NCBI GenBank assembly: GCA_022567555.1
Contig: JADFGT010000002.1
Location: 1 to 64,000 of the forward strand
Source: Armatimonadota bacterium
GTDB lineage: Bacteria; Armatimonadota; Fimbriimonadia; Fimbriimonadales; ATM1
Length of the DNA: 64,000 nucleotides
Direction of reading: 5' to 3'
The position numbers and the translations under genes were made by a program. Positions within the stretch are counted from its first letter, which is position 1, and the number at the start of each line of letters is the position of its first letter. Below the pieces are notes generated by a model. It was given only the letters and a program-made list of their open reading frames with translations, was not told the origin of the DNA and did no database searches. Below are positions 41,025-49,549 of the stretch, piece by piece.

Positions 41025-41945
41025 ATGGGGCGCGTCTTCGTAGCCGGAAGCATCAACATGGACGTGGTGGCGTTCGCCGGCCGCCACCCCAAGCCCGGCG
41101 AGACGGTTCTCGGCACACGCTTGGGCTTCTTCCCCGGAGGAAAGGGCGCCAACCAGGCGGTCGCGGCCGCGAAGTTGGGCGCGGACGTGCGGATGGTGGG
41201 CCGAATCGGCGAGGACTCTTTCGGCGACACGCTAACGGAGTTCCTGAAACAGCAGGGCGTGGACCTGCGCCACGTGCGTCGCACGGCTGAGCAGCCTTCG
41301 GGCACGGCGCTGATCATGGTTACCGAAACCGGCGAAAACGCGATAGTCGTTGTGGCGGGAGCGAACGGCCTGCTGACGCCGGAGGACCTTGATGATATGG
41401 ATGTGCAGGCGGGCGACCTCTTGCTGTGCGAACTTGAGATCCCGCTTCGCACGGCGGAGGCTTTCATTCAGCGGGGGCGCGATTGCGGCGCCGTCACTGT
41501 TTTGAACGCCGCGCCGGCGCAGAAATGCGGCTTTCTATCTCTGCCCGACGTGCTGGTGGTCAACGAAACCGAACTCGCGTTTTTCTTAGGTGAAGACCTT
41601 GCGGCGGACGACCGGGAGTCTCTGTTGCGCGCGGCCGAGCGCCTTAGGGGGGGGCCGGAGCAGTCGGTGATTGTGACGCTTGGTGCGGAAGGCGCGCTGG
41701 CGGTGCTTCCCGGCGGAGCGGTGACTGTGCCGGGCAGAGAGGTGGAGGTCAAAGACACGACCGGCGCGGGCGATTGCTTCGTGGGCGCGCTGGCGGCGCG
41801 GCTTGTCGCCCAAGACCCTATGGAGAGGGCGATGGAGTATGCGAACGCGTCGGCGTCGGTGTGCGTTCAGCGCCCGGGCGCAGGCCCGTCCTTGCCCACG
41901 GCCGAGGAGGTCGCGCGGGTGCTGGCAGCCGGCGAGGAAGCGTAA
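41025..41945 (+). CDS. rbsK: Ribokinase (PfkB family)
   Basis: Encodes 306 residues. The N-terminal signature is VFVAGSINMDVVAFAGRHPK with GGKGANQAVAAAKLGA binding sugar. The second PfkB signature DTTGAGDCFVGALAARL carries the catalytic Asp, and NETELAFFLGEDL matches the family. It phosphorylates ribose or a similar sugar with ATP in the cytoplasm. No rbs transport genes are adjacent, so the exact sugar is uncertain. A G8 run encodes R-G-G-P without frameshift. Confidence 0.9.
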   Translation: MGRVFVAGSINMDVVAFAGRHPKPGETVLGTRLGFFPGGKGANQAVAAAKLGADVRMVGRIGEDSFGDTLTEFLKQQGVDLRHVRRTAEQPSGTALIMVTETGENAIVVVAGANGLLTPEDLDDMDVQAGDLLLCELEIPLRTAEAFIQRGRDCGAVTVLNAAPAQKCGFLSLPDVLVVNETELAFFLGEDLAADDRESLLRAAERLRGGPEQSVIVTLGAEGALAVLPGGAVTVPGREVEVKDTTGAGDCFVGALAARLVAQDPMERAMEYANASASVCVQRPGAGPSLPTAEEVARVLAAGEEA

Positions 41946-42020
41946 ACCCCGCCGCGGCGAAGGGCACTGATCGTCGAACGCCTGCGTCCACGAAACTCGC
42001 CCGGGCCACCCGTCGCACGT

Positions 42021-43997
42021 TTACGCGAGCAGGGGCGCAACACGCGGGTCCGACCGAAACTCAGCATACGTGTCCGGGTTTGCGATTAAATACTCTTTGA
42101 AGACCGGTTGTGCTACGAGCAGGCGCTTCACATACGTCAAGAACTTCTCCACATCCCGCTGCTCATAAGCGAGGTCCATCATGCTATGGAGCGCCTCTCG
42201 ACAGGTGGGATCGATTCGCAGCGCATGGCGGAGCTCAGGCTCGACCTCCTCGTTTCGCCCCATTTCGTGGAGGGCGAAAGCAGCATTGTTGTAAAGCAAT
42301 GCTACCGGGGCGTCTTTCTCCTTGCCGGCGTTGTAGATTGCCAATGCCTCCCTTGGCTTGGCGTCAGCCACGAAAGCGTTGCCAAAGTCTACGTAGTCCT
42401 GCGCCTGCCAGTCGCCACTTTCGAGGGCCTTTCGCGCAATCTCCTGCGCGTCGGCATACTTCTTGGCATCAGTCAGGGTTTGACAGAGGAAAGCCATTAT
42501 GCGCGGTTCGGCATTGGGAAGCGTCATGGCGAATCGCAGTTCCTTCTCGGCTGCGAGAAAATCGCCCTCCGCTCTTCTGACGGCCGCCAACCCAACGTGG
42601 AATCGTGCCGAATCCGAACCCCGCGGAGCAATCTCCGCAAATACCGCGCGGGCTTCTGTGAGCCGACCTACTCTCGCCAATGCCTCGCCTAATGCGATTC
42701 GTATGTTATCATCAGCAGGGTCTATCTTCGCCGCCTGGCGAATTGAATTCAGGGCGTCCTCGTCTCTGCGCGACACGGCCAGCCATTCAGCTTTGAACAT
42801 GTAGTACGCTGCCTGCCCTGGGGATCGTGTGATCGCTTTACCAATCATTCGGAGCGCCTGTTCTATGTCCCAGTCTCTTTTATACACGAGCACCGCACGT
42901 AGGAAGTAAGGATTGCCCTCGCTGTCATCCAAAGCAATGGCTTCATCTATGTGCATGAGCGCAAGTCCATAGTCTCCTAGAGCCAAGTAGATCTCACCGA
43001 GGACTTCATGCGACGACAGGTTGCGGGAATCGAGCCGGAGAGACTCTTTTAGCGCCTGCTTTGCATATTGCAGGTCCCCGGTAAGCAGCATGACGAATCC
43101 GAGCTGGAACCGGAAGTCTGCTCTCCAGGGGGCAAGACTTACCGCGTTTTCCAAATGACCAATCGCTGCGACTTGATCATCAAGCGCATTCAGTATGCCG
43201 ACGAAGCTGTGAACTAGGGCGTCATTTGGATCCTTGCCCAGCAGATAGTAGAACTGGGCAAGAGCATCCTTCACTCGTCCAAGCTTGCGATAGATTTGGC
43301 CGAGATTGAAGCGAGCAGGCAGGTTGTCTGGATCCAGCGTAACCGCTTTCTCCGCATGAACGAGGGCCTCGGCATCCAGATTCAGGCCCATTAATGTCCC
43401 GGCAAGGTTATTATGTGACTCCGAGACGTTAGGGGCTCGTTCAATCGCTTGTCGCAGCCATTGGGCAGCAGTCGTATACTCCTTCATCCGCAAATTCACC
43501 AATCCAACCATATACCTCGGTGCAGGATGATCTGGCAACTGCGCAGCCCACTCCATAAACTTCTCGGCCGCTGACCCCAATCTCCCTGCGCGAAGAAGCG
43601 ACTCGCCTTGTACGGCGAGTGGATTCCCGAAAAGCGACTGCCATCCCTTTACACCTGTTTCGTTCTCCTTGGTGTCGACCGGAGCCGCTGCAGACATCAA
43701 GTACTTGATCTTGGCTTCTATGCGCTTATCGATTTCCTGCTCTGACATCCCGAGCTGTACAGTCATGGTTTGAGCCGTCATTTGCGCTTGACGCACGCCT
43801 CCCTCAACTTGCTCAAAGTGGGTGCTAGCAGTCGGCGCGGACAGACGCGGCTCCTTCCGGGCGACACGCTGGAGGATTAGATCGAAAACGCCTTTTACGA
43901 TGGCTGCCAAGAGCACAGCCCCGCCGGTGATTAGGGCAACGGATATGGCTGTCTGCCAGGTCAATTCAACAGTCAGCATCCCTGCTTCATCCTGCAT
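42021..43997 (-). CDS. Membrane-anchored TPR protein
   Basis: Encodes 658 residues from ATG 43997 (ATG 43979 is also possible). One helix near the N-terminus (ISVALITGGAVLLAAIVKGV) anchors it. After a coiled segment, about 12-14 tetratricopeptide units follow in series, for example APRYMVGLVNLRMKEYTTAA, ARFNLGQIYRKLGRVKDALA and SHEVLGEIYLALGDYGLALM. The array should form a long superhelix for binding partners, with the anchor at the inner membrane. It is convergent with rbsK. Confidence 0.85.
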   Translation of the reverse strand: MQDEAGMLTVELTWQTAISVALITGGAVLLAAIVKGVFDLILQRVARKEPRLSAPTASTHFEQVEGGVRQAQMTAQTMTVQLGMSEQEIDKRIEAKIKYLMSAAAPVDTKENETGVKGWQSLFGNPLAVQGESLLRAGRLGSAAEKFMEWAAQLPDHPAPRYMVGLVNLRMKEYTTAAQWLRQAIERAPNVSESHNNLAGTLMGLNLDAEALVHAEKAVTLDPDNLPARFNLGQIYRKLGRVKDALAQFYYLLGKDPNDALVHSFVGILNALDDQVAAIGHLENAVSLAPWRADFRFQLGFVMLLTGDLQYAKQALKESLRLDSRNLSSHEVLGEIYLALGDYGLALMHIDEAIALDDSEGNPYFLRAVLVYKRDWDIEQALRMIGKAITRSPGQAAYYMFKAEWLAVSRRDEDALNSIRQAAKIDPADDNIRIALGEALARVGRLTEARAVFAEIAPRGSDSARFHVGLAAVRRAEGDFLAAEKELRFAMTLPNAEPRIMAFLCQTLTDAKKYADAQEIARKALESGDWQAQDYVDFGNAFVADAKPREALAIYNAGKEKDAPVALLYNNAAFALHEMGRNEEVEPELRHALRIDPTCREALHSMMDLAYEQRDVEKFLTYVKRLLVAQPVFKEYLIANPDTYAEFRSDPRVAPLLA

Positions 43998-44083
43998 TCA
44001 CGAACAATCTCATTGGCCGCGTCTCCCCGCTTTATGCCGCAACTGCTGCCGGTGTTCAGGCCAACTTCGTCCTTAGGCACAGG

Positions 44084-44278
44084 CTACCCCTGCGCAGTCA
44101 CCACCAGCGTATCCGACCAGCCGGTTGTGATCAGGTCATCATCCAGATACGCGGCGCGGAAGCGGCGCTCCTCGGGAGTGTCGGCGACCAGCGGCGCGCG
44201 GGTGTCCACGTATGGCGACACGGTGTCCACGGCCAGGCCGGCCCATTCCGCCGCCGGCGAGCCCAGATCGTCTGACAT
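44084..44278 (-). CDS. Small hypothetical protein
   Basis: Encodes 64 residues from ATG 44278, chosen because AAGGGA lies 4-9 nt upstream; the longer frame to 44443 is not protein-like. It is acidic (MSDDLGSPAAEWAGLAVDTV, then AYLDDDLITTGWSDTLVV) with no motif that I can place. It follows the same direction as the TPR gene. Confidence 0.5.
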   Translation of the reverse strand: MSDDLGSPAAEWAGLAVDTVSPYVDTRAPLVADTPEERRFRAAYLDDDLITTGWSDTLVVTAQG

Positions 44279-44535
44279 AGTCCCTTGATTCTGACTCCGA
44301 TCCGCGTGCTCCTGCCTCAAATTACCATGATCCCGCCCCGGAGCACGCCCGCGAGTCGCTGGATCACGGAGGAAGCCCCGCTCACCGGGGCGGGAGACCA
44401 GCCTCAACAGAGGGACCAGTTGAGGCATCGAAACCTCTGGCATACGCCCGCGGGCCTGCGCCGAAATCCAGCCATTGGGCGGACGGGGAGACAGCCGGAC
44501 CGCCGCAGGGTACAGTTCGAGAAGGGGTGTTGGCG

Positions 44536-44853
44536 ATGAAGACTCGTAGACACGTCATTGTTGGCCTTGCCATGGTGGCGCTCTGGACCGCAGTGGTTCT
44601 CTGTGCCTGCCAATCAGAGGATAGCGGCTCGGTTCAGGCCGAATTGCCGTTGTCGACACTGTTCGATGATTTAGAGATGGGCCTTGTCAGGAAGGTCTCC
44701 TGGAAGAAGAGCCTGATTACGGCTACTTATATCGATGATCAAACGAAGACGTTCACAGCACCTGAACGCGACTCCGATGAGGGTGCGTCTGTTTACGAAC
44801 GCCTAATACAAGCGAAGGTGGAAATCGAGTTCAGGAACACGATCTTCGACTGA
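44536..44853 (+). CDS. Small lipoprotein resembling the FtsH extracytoplasmic domain
   Basis: Encodes 105 residues from ATG 44536 (a TTG at 44527 is in frame). The lipobox lies in LWTAVVLCACQSED. The mature part reads LPLSTLFDDLEMGLVRKVSW, KKSLITATYIDDQTKTF and YERLIQAKVEIEF. This matches the strand-helix-strand order of the FtsH_ext domain ('ysef...v..g.V..v.i.......'). No ATPase or protease part follows, so it is a free-standing version. It could bind or modulate a membrane protease; that is inference. Confidence 0.6.
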   Translation: MKTRRHVIVGLAMVALWTAVVLCACQSEDSGSVQAELPLSTLFDDLEMGLVRKVSWKKSLITATYIDDQTKTFTAPERDSDEGASVYERLIQAKVEIEFRNTIFD

Positions 44854-44857
44854 ACTG

Positions 44858-44905
44858 CGGGTGGGCGTGATGTGTGACGCCGGATCGTGTGGCGTGGACA
44901 GGTTC
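44858..44905. repeat. 48-nt dispersed repeat, copy 1
   Basis: Starts CGGGTGGGCGTGATG and ends GTGTGGCGTGGACAGGTTC. Copy 2 at 46721-46768 matches at 45 of 48 positions in the same orientation. It begins 5 nt past the lipoprotein stop. Confidence 0.85.
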
Positions 44906-44936
44906 GCGTGCGAGACAGCACGCCGATCGGCGAGAC

Positions 44937-46136
44937 CTACGGTATTGAGCCTCCGATCAGTTCGGGGTCCGCCGCCGGTTCTTGCTTGTCCGGGGAGAAC
45001 GCGTTGTAGAGCGCCATCCGGGCCGTGCCGCTCCACAGGCCCTTCAGGCGATCCGAAAGTTTCCCCGCTGCATCCGCCAGGTTCCTGAACTGATTCAGTT
45101 CATTTGCGACGTCCACGAAATGCTCCAAGCCGGCGATTATGCGCTGCCGGAACGTCGAGAGCCCCCACCGCTTGTCCTCCTCCATTACATCGGGCACATA
45201 GCCGGCCAGAGCGCACATCCAGGCCCCGCAGCAAGCGCAGAAATCCCTGTCGAAACCGATACGCTCAGTCTGCAATCGGGCGCCTTTCGCAAAGGAGTCC
45301 AGATACTGTAGGCGCATGGCCGCCTGGATGCTCGAAGGGATCTGTCTTGCCCACACGCTGTGAATGTATCGAAGGCGCGAATAAGAGCCGTCCACGAACG
45401 CGTGCCGGTAACCCGCCGTTTCGAAATCTATGAGGACCACGCCGTCATCGCGCACCATCGCGTTTGCGGGCGTCGAGTCGCCGTGAGTGAATGTATTGAA
45501 CGCACCGGGACTTTCGATTATCGTCGCAATCTCGCGCAGTTCCTCCTCCGCACTGCTGCCGACCGCGACCGAAAGCGCCCGCGCGTTCTCAATGAACTTC
45601 GGAATGTACTCCGGCAGCCGGTTGACTCTGTGCCGCGAAAGCGGCGACACTCCGTATCGCCTTTCAATCTCGCTATGTTTTTGCTGCCTGCCGAGGCACG
45701 CCGCATGCAGTCGGCCGAGGGCAACCTGAAACTGCATCAGCGACCGCTCCGCAAACGCAGAATCGGTTCCCTGCAGCACGTCGCCGAGCAGGCGCGCGCT
45801 TCGCCCGCAATCGGACATGACCAGCAGTTCGCTGTCTCCGTCGAACGCAAGGAGCCTCGGATGCAGCCCTTCCAACTCGTGCAAAGAACCGAGGAATTCG
45901 AGCGCAGCCGCCTCCCTTCTGAGCACACCGGCCTGCTGCCGGGAGTGCTTGACAACCACACTGTCCGGAAGCGATTCGGACCCCGTGCTGCACCTCAAGA
46001 CAGTGTTCGGGACCCCCTCGTAGTCGGCCAACACGTCGAGCAGTTCCAGGCTGCACCGGTGCCCATTCGATCGCAACGCGGTTTCGCCCAACCGCAAGGT
46101 CGGACCGTAATCGGAGTCGGACGTCGGCACGGTCAT
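44937..46136 (-). CDS. APH-type phosphotransferase family protein
   Basis: Encodes 399 residues from ATG 46136. The kinase fold is shown by the nucleotide/anchor lysine region (VVVKHSRQQAGVLRREAAAL), the catalytic loop FTHGDSTPANAMV (HGD...N) and the metal-binding VVLIDFETAGYRHAFVDGSY. These match aminoglycoside/choline phosphotransferases, most of which act on small hydroxyl compounds. No resistance context is evident. The C-terminal quarter is helical. Substrate unknown. Confidence 0.78.
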   Translation of the reverse strand: MTVPTSDSDYGPTLRLGETALRSNGHRCSLELLDVLADYEGVPNTVLRCSTGSESLPDSVVVKHSRQQAGVLRREAAALEFLGSLHELEGLHPRLLAFDGDSELLVMSDCGRSARLLGDVLQGTDSAFAERSLMQFQVALGRLHAACLGRQQKHSEIERRYGVSPLSRHRVNRLPEYIPKFIENARALSVAVGSSAEEELREIATIIESPGAFNTFTHGDSTPANAMVRDDGVVLIDFETAGYRHAFVDGSYSRLRYIHSVWARQIPSSIQAAMRLQYLDSFAKGARLQTERIGFDRDFCACCGAWMCALAGYVPDVMEEDKRWGLSTFRQRIIAGLEHFVDVANELNQFRNLADAAGKLSDRLKGLWSGTARMALYNAFSPDKQEPAADPELIGGSIP

Positions 46137-46298
46137 TCATACCCCGGCATTCGTTCCTCCCGCAAGCCGGGTCGCATAACGATTAGCCTGCCCCCATGGC
46201 GCCGCGCCCGTTCTTCTCCCAGAGCGCCTCCTGCTCTGTGAGTTGCTGTTCGTCGGCTCGCCGGGTCGAGCCACCGCCCGACTCGGTATATTCGCTCC

Positions 46299-46703
46299 AT
46301 GCTCGAAGTTACAGGTGATTCGTCGGTAGTCCAGGCAGTCGAGTTCATTTTCGGCGTCACATTCGTCGTCTACGGTCTGTCGCACATGCTGCAAGGTGAG
46401 GCATGGAGACGGTTCTTCCGGTCCCTCAAGGAGGGCGGAAACGCGGGAATCATCATCGGGATGTACACGTTTGCGACGGGAATCGTATTTGCCCTGCTAC
46501 ACAATCGTTGGACGGTTGATCTTGGCTTAGTCGTCACGCTCGTAGGCTGGGCGATGCTTTTTAAGGCCGTGCTCTACTTGCTGCTCCCTTCCCTGGCCGA
46601 GCGGGCGCTCCGTCACGAAGTTAAACGCAACGCCTTCAAAATCGTCGGGGTTTTGATGATTGCAGTTGGGGTCGCCGCTCTGGTTAACGCAGGCGGCATT
46701 TAA
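46299..46703 (+). CDS. Multi-helix membrane protein
   Basis: Encodes 134 residues with four hydrophobic helices: VEFIFGVTFVVYGLSHML, GIIIGMYTFATGIVFALL, LGLVVTLVGWAMLFKAVLYL and IVGVLMIAVGVAALVNAGG. No known signature. Divergent from the APH-type gene. Function unknown. Confidence 0.68.
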   Translation: MLEVTGDSSVVQAVEFIFGVTFVVYGLSHMLQGEAWRRFFRSLKEGGNAGIIIGMYTFATGIVFALLHNRWTVDLGLVVTLVGWAMLFKAVLYLLLPSLAERALRHEVKRNAFKIVGVLMIAVGVAALVNAGGI

Positions 46704-46720
46704 CAGCCTCAACACGCGGG

Positions 46721-46768
46721 CGGGTGGGCGTGATGAGTGACGCCAGATCGTGTGGCGTGGACAGATTC
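46721..46768. repeat. 48-nt dispersed repeat, copy 2
   Basis: Matches 44858-44905 at 45 of 48 positions. It is 18 nt past the stop of the membrane-protein gene, so both copies sit just after a plus-strand gene. Confidence 0.85.
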
Positions 46769-46772
46769 AAAT

Positions 46773-46797
46773 CCTTCAACAATGAGATTGTTGAAGG
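46773..46797. terminator. 11-bp-arm hairpin after the 46299 gene
   Basis: CCTTCAACAAT, loop GAG, ATTGTTGAAGG, followed by GTTCTAAAAG. The stem is perfect but there is no clear T-tract. Possible terminator for the plus-strand gene. Confidence 0.45.
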
Positions 46798-46819
46798 GTT
46801 CTAAAAGAGACAGATCAGA

Positions 46820-46853
46820 ACGGCCTCCCTCCGCCGGTGCGGGGAGAGGCCGT
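46820..46853 (-). terminator. Terminator of the RRM protein gene
   Basis: ACGGCCTC pairs with GAGGCCGT and an inner CTCCGC/GCGGGG-type stem extends it after one mismatch. On the minus strand the hairpin is followed by TCTGATCTGTCTCTTTTAG. It lies 34 nt after the stop of the RNA-binding-protein gene. Confidence 0.65.
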
Positions 46854-46886
46854 ATCGTGTGTTAGCTACGCTTCAAGCGCGGCTCG

Positions 46887-47162
46887 TTAGTAGCGTGGTC
46901 TGCCGCCGCCGCCACCGCCGCCGCCGCCTCGGTCTTCGCGCGGCCGCGCGACGTTCACGACGAGCGCCCGGCCTTCGACTTCGAAGTCATTTCGCGCCTC
47001 GATTGCCGCCTCCGCCTGGTCCTCTTCCACATCCACAAAGCCGAACCCTCGGCCTTCGATGATGCGCGCCGACGCCGCACCGTAGTCAGAGAACAGGTCC
47101 ATGAGGTGTGATTCGTTGATTGAGTAGGGAAGATTCCCCACATATAGTGATTTGCTGGCCAT
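46887..47162 (-). CDS. RRM-domain RNA-binding protein with glycine tail
   Basis: Encodes 91 residues. One RNA-recognition motif: RNP2 SLYVGNLPYS, RNP1 RGFGFVDVEE (two aromatic residues for base stacking), then EGRALVVNVARPRED. A run of nine Gly closes it (RGGGGGGGGGRPRY). This is the Rbp type known from cyanobacteria and other bacteria, often linked to cold response. AGGAGG lies 7 nt upstream of ATG 47162. The 297-nt region upstream holds a CCGGG-CATCG-CCCGG hairpin near 47175 and a dispersed repeat. Confidence 0.94.
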   Translation of the reverse strand: MASKSLYVGNLPYSINESHLMDLFSDYGAASARIIEGRGFGFVDVEEDQAEAAIEARNDFEVEGRALVVNVARPREDRGGGGGGGGGRPRY

Positions 47163-47359
47163 TCTGGCCTCCTATTTCCGGGCATCGCCCGGTTGTATTG
47201 TCCCGGTTTCTTCCCCAGATCTCGCTCAACTCACAACCTGGACACGCCAGAATGCTCGGCTCGCTCACAAGGCAGGATCCCGTAACTACCCCTATCATGG
47301 CACATTTGACCCGGCTCATCATCGTGGGTACGGGAGAGGGCGGGGAGCGATAGACGACA

Positions 47360-47437
47360 GACGATTGACGATGAGCGTGCTGCGCCGACCCTTCCACCGG
47401 GTCGGCGCATAGCACCGCGACCGGATGGAACGGTCGC
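47360..47437. repeat. Two-hairpin dispersed repeat, copy 2
   Basis: Head GACGATTGACGATGA; hairpin 1 TGCGCCGACCC (47381-47391), loop TTCCACC, GGGTCGGCGCA (47399-47409); hairpin 2 GCGACCG (47417-47423), loop GATGGAA, CGGTCGC (47431-47437). Compare 35592-35668 and the lone hairpin at 33005-33025. Confidence 0.85.
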
Positions 47438-47459
47438 GGCAGCGCGAAGCGACCGGCGT

Positions 47460-47990
47460 CTACTCCAGCATCCGCCCGTAACCGTCGAACTTCACGCCAC
47501 CGGACAGAACCACGATGGCGTCAACGAACGGCCATACGTAGAGCATGCCGCACGTGCAGACCGTCAGCAGCATCTGCAGGATGCCGATGGCCCAGTAGCC
47601 GAGGTACATCCTGCCGATGCCCCCCGGCGGGATGAGTTGCAGGACTCCCGCGATGGCCCGGCTATGCGGGCTTACGGCGCCTGCGTGGACCTCGGGGCGT
47701 CCGTAATACGCTTGCATCGAGTACTTGGCCACGGGGTCGAGCACGGGCGGCGCCGAGCGCTCCTCGGCCGGCGGCGCGCGGCGCTCTTCGGGCGGAGGGG
47801 GCGGAGGCTGCTTCGGCGCAAGCGCCTCCCGGAGTTCCGAGATGCCGTCCGCGCGCACCCAATCGGGCATGCCGCGTTTCCACACGTATGTGTCGCCCTC
47901 GACCACCCCGGCCTCCACGAGTTCGAGCATCTGCTCTTCGCTCAGAGGGCCGAGTTGCCCATACTGCCCAACGTAGTACCAGTTAAACAC
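47460..47990 (-). CDS. GYF_2 and TM2 domain membrane protein
   Basis: Encodes 176 residues. The first 55 are a GYF_2-type domain (MFNWYYVGQYGQLGPLSEEQ ... YVWKRGMPDWVRAD). A proline-rich linker (PKQPPPPPPEERRAPP) leads to a TM2 domain: a helix with IAGVLQLIPPGGIGRMYLGY, then IGILQMLLTVCTCGMLYVWP and the DAIVVLSGG end. GYF_2 domains bind proline-rich peptides; TM2 proteins are two-helix membrane proteins of unclear role. It lies downstream of ftsZ on the same strand, separated by the palindrome at 48031. Confidence 0.85.
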   Translation of the reverse strand: MFNWYYVGQYGQLGPLSEEQMLELVEAGVVEGDTYVWKRGMPDWVRADGISELREALAPKQPPPPPPEERRAPPAEERSAPPVLDPVAKYSMQAYYGRPEVHAGAVSPHSRAIAGVLQLIPPGGIGRMYLGYWAIGILQMLLTVCTCGMLYVWPFVDAIVVLSGGVKFDGYGRMLE

Positions 47991-48030
47991 GGAATTGTCC
48001 TCGGTGTCCCGTTCAGGGCTCGCTCTTCAC

Positions 48031-48073
48031 GTCTTAACTCCCTCAACACGCCGCGTGTTGAGGGAGTTAAGAC
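48031..48073. repeat. Dispersed palindrome, copy 2 (20-bp arms)
   Basis: Arms at 48031-48050 and 48054-48073 identical to those at 15455-15497; loop CCG. It lies between the end of ftsZ (48279) and the start of the GYF/TM2 gene (47990). Confidence 0.85.
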
Positions 48074-48278
48074 CCCCTTCCATCCTACGGCCGACTTCCC
48101 CCGTCCTCCGGGGGAAAGAATGTGGCCTCGGAAACCAAGGAAAGGGGTGCGTCCGCAAACGCGATGGCGGAACCCTCTCGATCCACGTGGTTATTACCCG
48201 ACCTTGCGGCAACCGGTTGGGCAAAAAGCCCGGCACAGGCGCCGGGACGCCTCATCTGGGCCAAAAGCCCTACGGATT

Positions 48279-49397
48279 TCAGCGCTGGCCGCGCAGGAAG
48301 GTCGGAATATCCAGGGATGGAGGCGCGTCCCCGACCGATCCGGCTACCTCATGAGTGTCCGCGAACTCCGGTATTCCGACAGGAGGCTCCGGCGGCAGCT
48401 CCCTTTCGCGGTCGCCGGACATTCCGGCGGCGAGAATCGTGATCCACACTTCGTCGGACAGGTCGTCGCGCAGAACGTGGCCCACGATCACCTCCGCGTC
48501 TTCCGGGTCGCAGAACTGGACCAGCCGCTCCATCGCCTCGTGGACCTCGCCGATAGTGAAGTCGCGGCCCGAGGAGATGTTCACGAGCAGGCGGTTCGCG
48601 CCCTCGATGGAGGCTTCCAGCAGCGGGCTGTTCGCGGCCGCCTCGGCCGCGATTCGCGCGCGGGCGTCGCCTCGGGCCGAACCCATACCCATGAGCGCGT
48701 CGCCGGCGTCCTTCATTATCGTCCGGACGTCGGCGAAGTCCACGTTTATCAGGCCGGGTCTCAGGATGATTTCGCTGATGCCCTGAACGCCGTGCCGCAA
48801 CACCTCGTCGGCCACCTCAAACGCCTCGCTCAGCGTCGCCTTGTGCTCGACAACGTCGAGCAGGCGGTCATTCGGGACCGTAATAAGCGTATCAACGTGC
48901 TCCCTCAGTTGGGCGAGGCCTTCCTCGGCGACGCGTGCACGGCGAGGGCCTTCGAATCCGAACGGCCGGGTCACAACGCCGACCGTTAGGATATCCTTCT
49001 CCTTCGCGGTCTTGGCGACAAGGGGCGCCGCTCCCGTCCCGGTTCCGCCGCCCATCCCGGCGGTCACAAACACCATGTCGGCGCCCTCGACGGCCGCTTC
49101 AATCTCCTTCAGGCTTTCCTCAGCGGCTTTCTGCCCGATCTCCGGGTCGCCGCCCGCGCCCAGGCCGTGGGTCAGGTCTTCGCCGAGTTGGATCCGACGC
49201 GCGGCCTTGCAGGCGGAGAGCGCCTGGACGTCGGTGTTCATGGCGATGAACGTCACGCCCATCACGCGCTCGGCGATCATCCGGCTGACGGCATTTGAGC
49301 CGCCCCCGCCTACGCCGATGACCTTTATGTTCGCGCGAACGTCATACGCGTTCTCGGCCGGCATCTGTGTGTGTCCTGATTGCTGATAAGGTTGCAC
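48279..49397 (-). CDS. ftsZ: Cell division GTPase FtsZ
   Basis: Tubulin-like GTPase that assembles the division ring. Encodes 372 residues from GTG 49397 (TTAGGTGG upstream). Landmarks are [31 protein letters not shown], the GTP-binding loop [29 protein letters not shown] and the synergy loop [14 protein letters not shown]. The C-terminal peptide [10 protein letters not shown] is the site that binds FtsA and other tethers. The usual dcw neighbours (murC, ddl, ftsQ, ftsA) are absent; the flanking genes are a TM2 protein and a TetR regulator. Confidence 0.97.
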   Translation of the reverse strand: MQPYQQSGHTQMPAENAYDVRANIKVIGVGGGGSNAVSRMIAERVMGVTFIAMNTDVQALSACKAARRIQLGEDLTHGLGAGGDPEIGQKAAEESLKEIEAAVEGADMVFVTAGMGGGTGTGAAPLVAKTAKEKDILTVGVVTRPFGFEGPRRARVAEEGLAQLREHVDTLITVPNDRLLDVVEHKATLSEAFEVADEVLRHGVQGISEIILRPGLINVDFADVRTIMKDAGDALMGMGSARGDARARIAAEAAANSPLLEASIEGANRLLVNISSGRDFTIGEVHEAMERLVQFCDPEDAEVIVGHVLRDDLSDEVWITILAAGMSGDRERELPPEPPVGIPEFADTHEVAGSVGDAPPSLDIPTFLRGQR

Positions 49398-49495
49398 GCA
49401 ACACCACCTAACGAAACAGACGCGGGTCCGGGCCTTTTTGCCGCACGAGAGTCGGGAGGAGGGCGGACGGTATAAGGGTCGTTCGACCTACTCGG

Positions 49496-49525
49496 TTGAC
49501 AGGGGGGTCCGCGACGCAGTATCTT
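49496..49525 (+). promoter_or_regulatory. Promoter of the tetR-efflux operon
   Basis: TTGACA (49496-49501), 18-nt spacer, TATCTT (49520-49525). The -35 is consensus and the -10 matches four of six. Transcription would begin near 49532, only about 17 nt before the tetR start. Confidence 0.55.
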
Positions 49526-49533
49526 GCGGTTCG

Positions 49534-49549
49534 TTGAGCAAGCACTCAG
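49534..49549. promoter_or_regulatory. Possible TetR autoregulatory operator
   Basis: TTGAGCAAGCACTCAG has TGAG/CTCA half-sites around a short core and overlaps the predicted transcription start. Self-repression by the encoded TetR protein is the simplest reading. Confidence 0.35.

Noticed and set aside
45360-46241. 293-residue plus-strand ORF
   Set aside because: Antisense to the APH-type gene, arginine-rich, no domain.
47637-48989. 450-residue plus-strand ORF
   Set aside because: Antisense to ftsZ and the GYF/TM2 gene; arginine- and histidine-rich with no motifs, a typical GC shadow frame.
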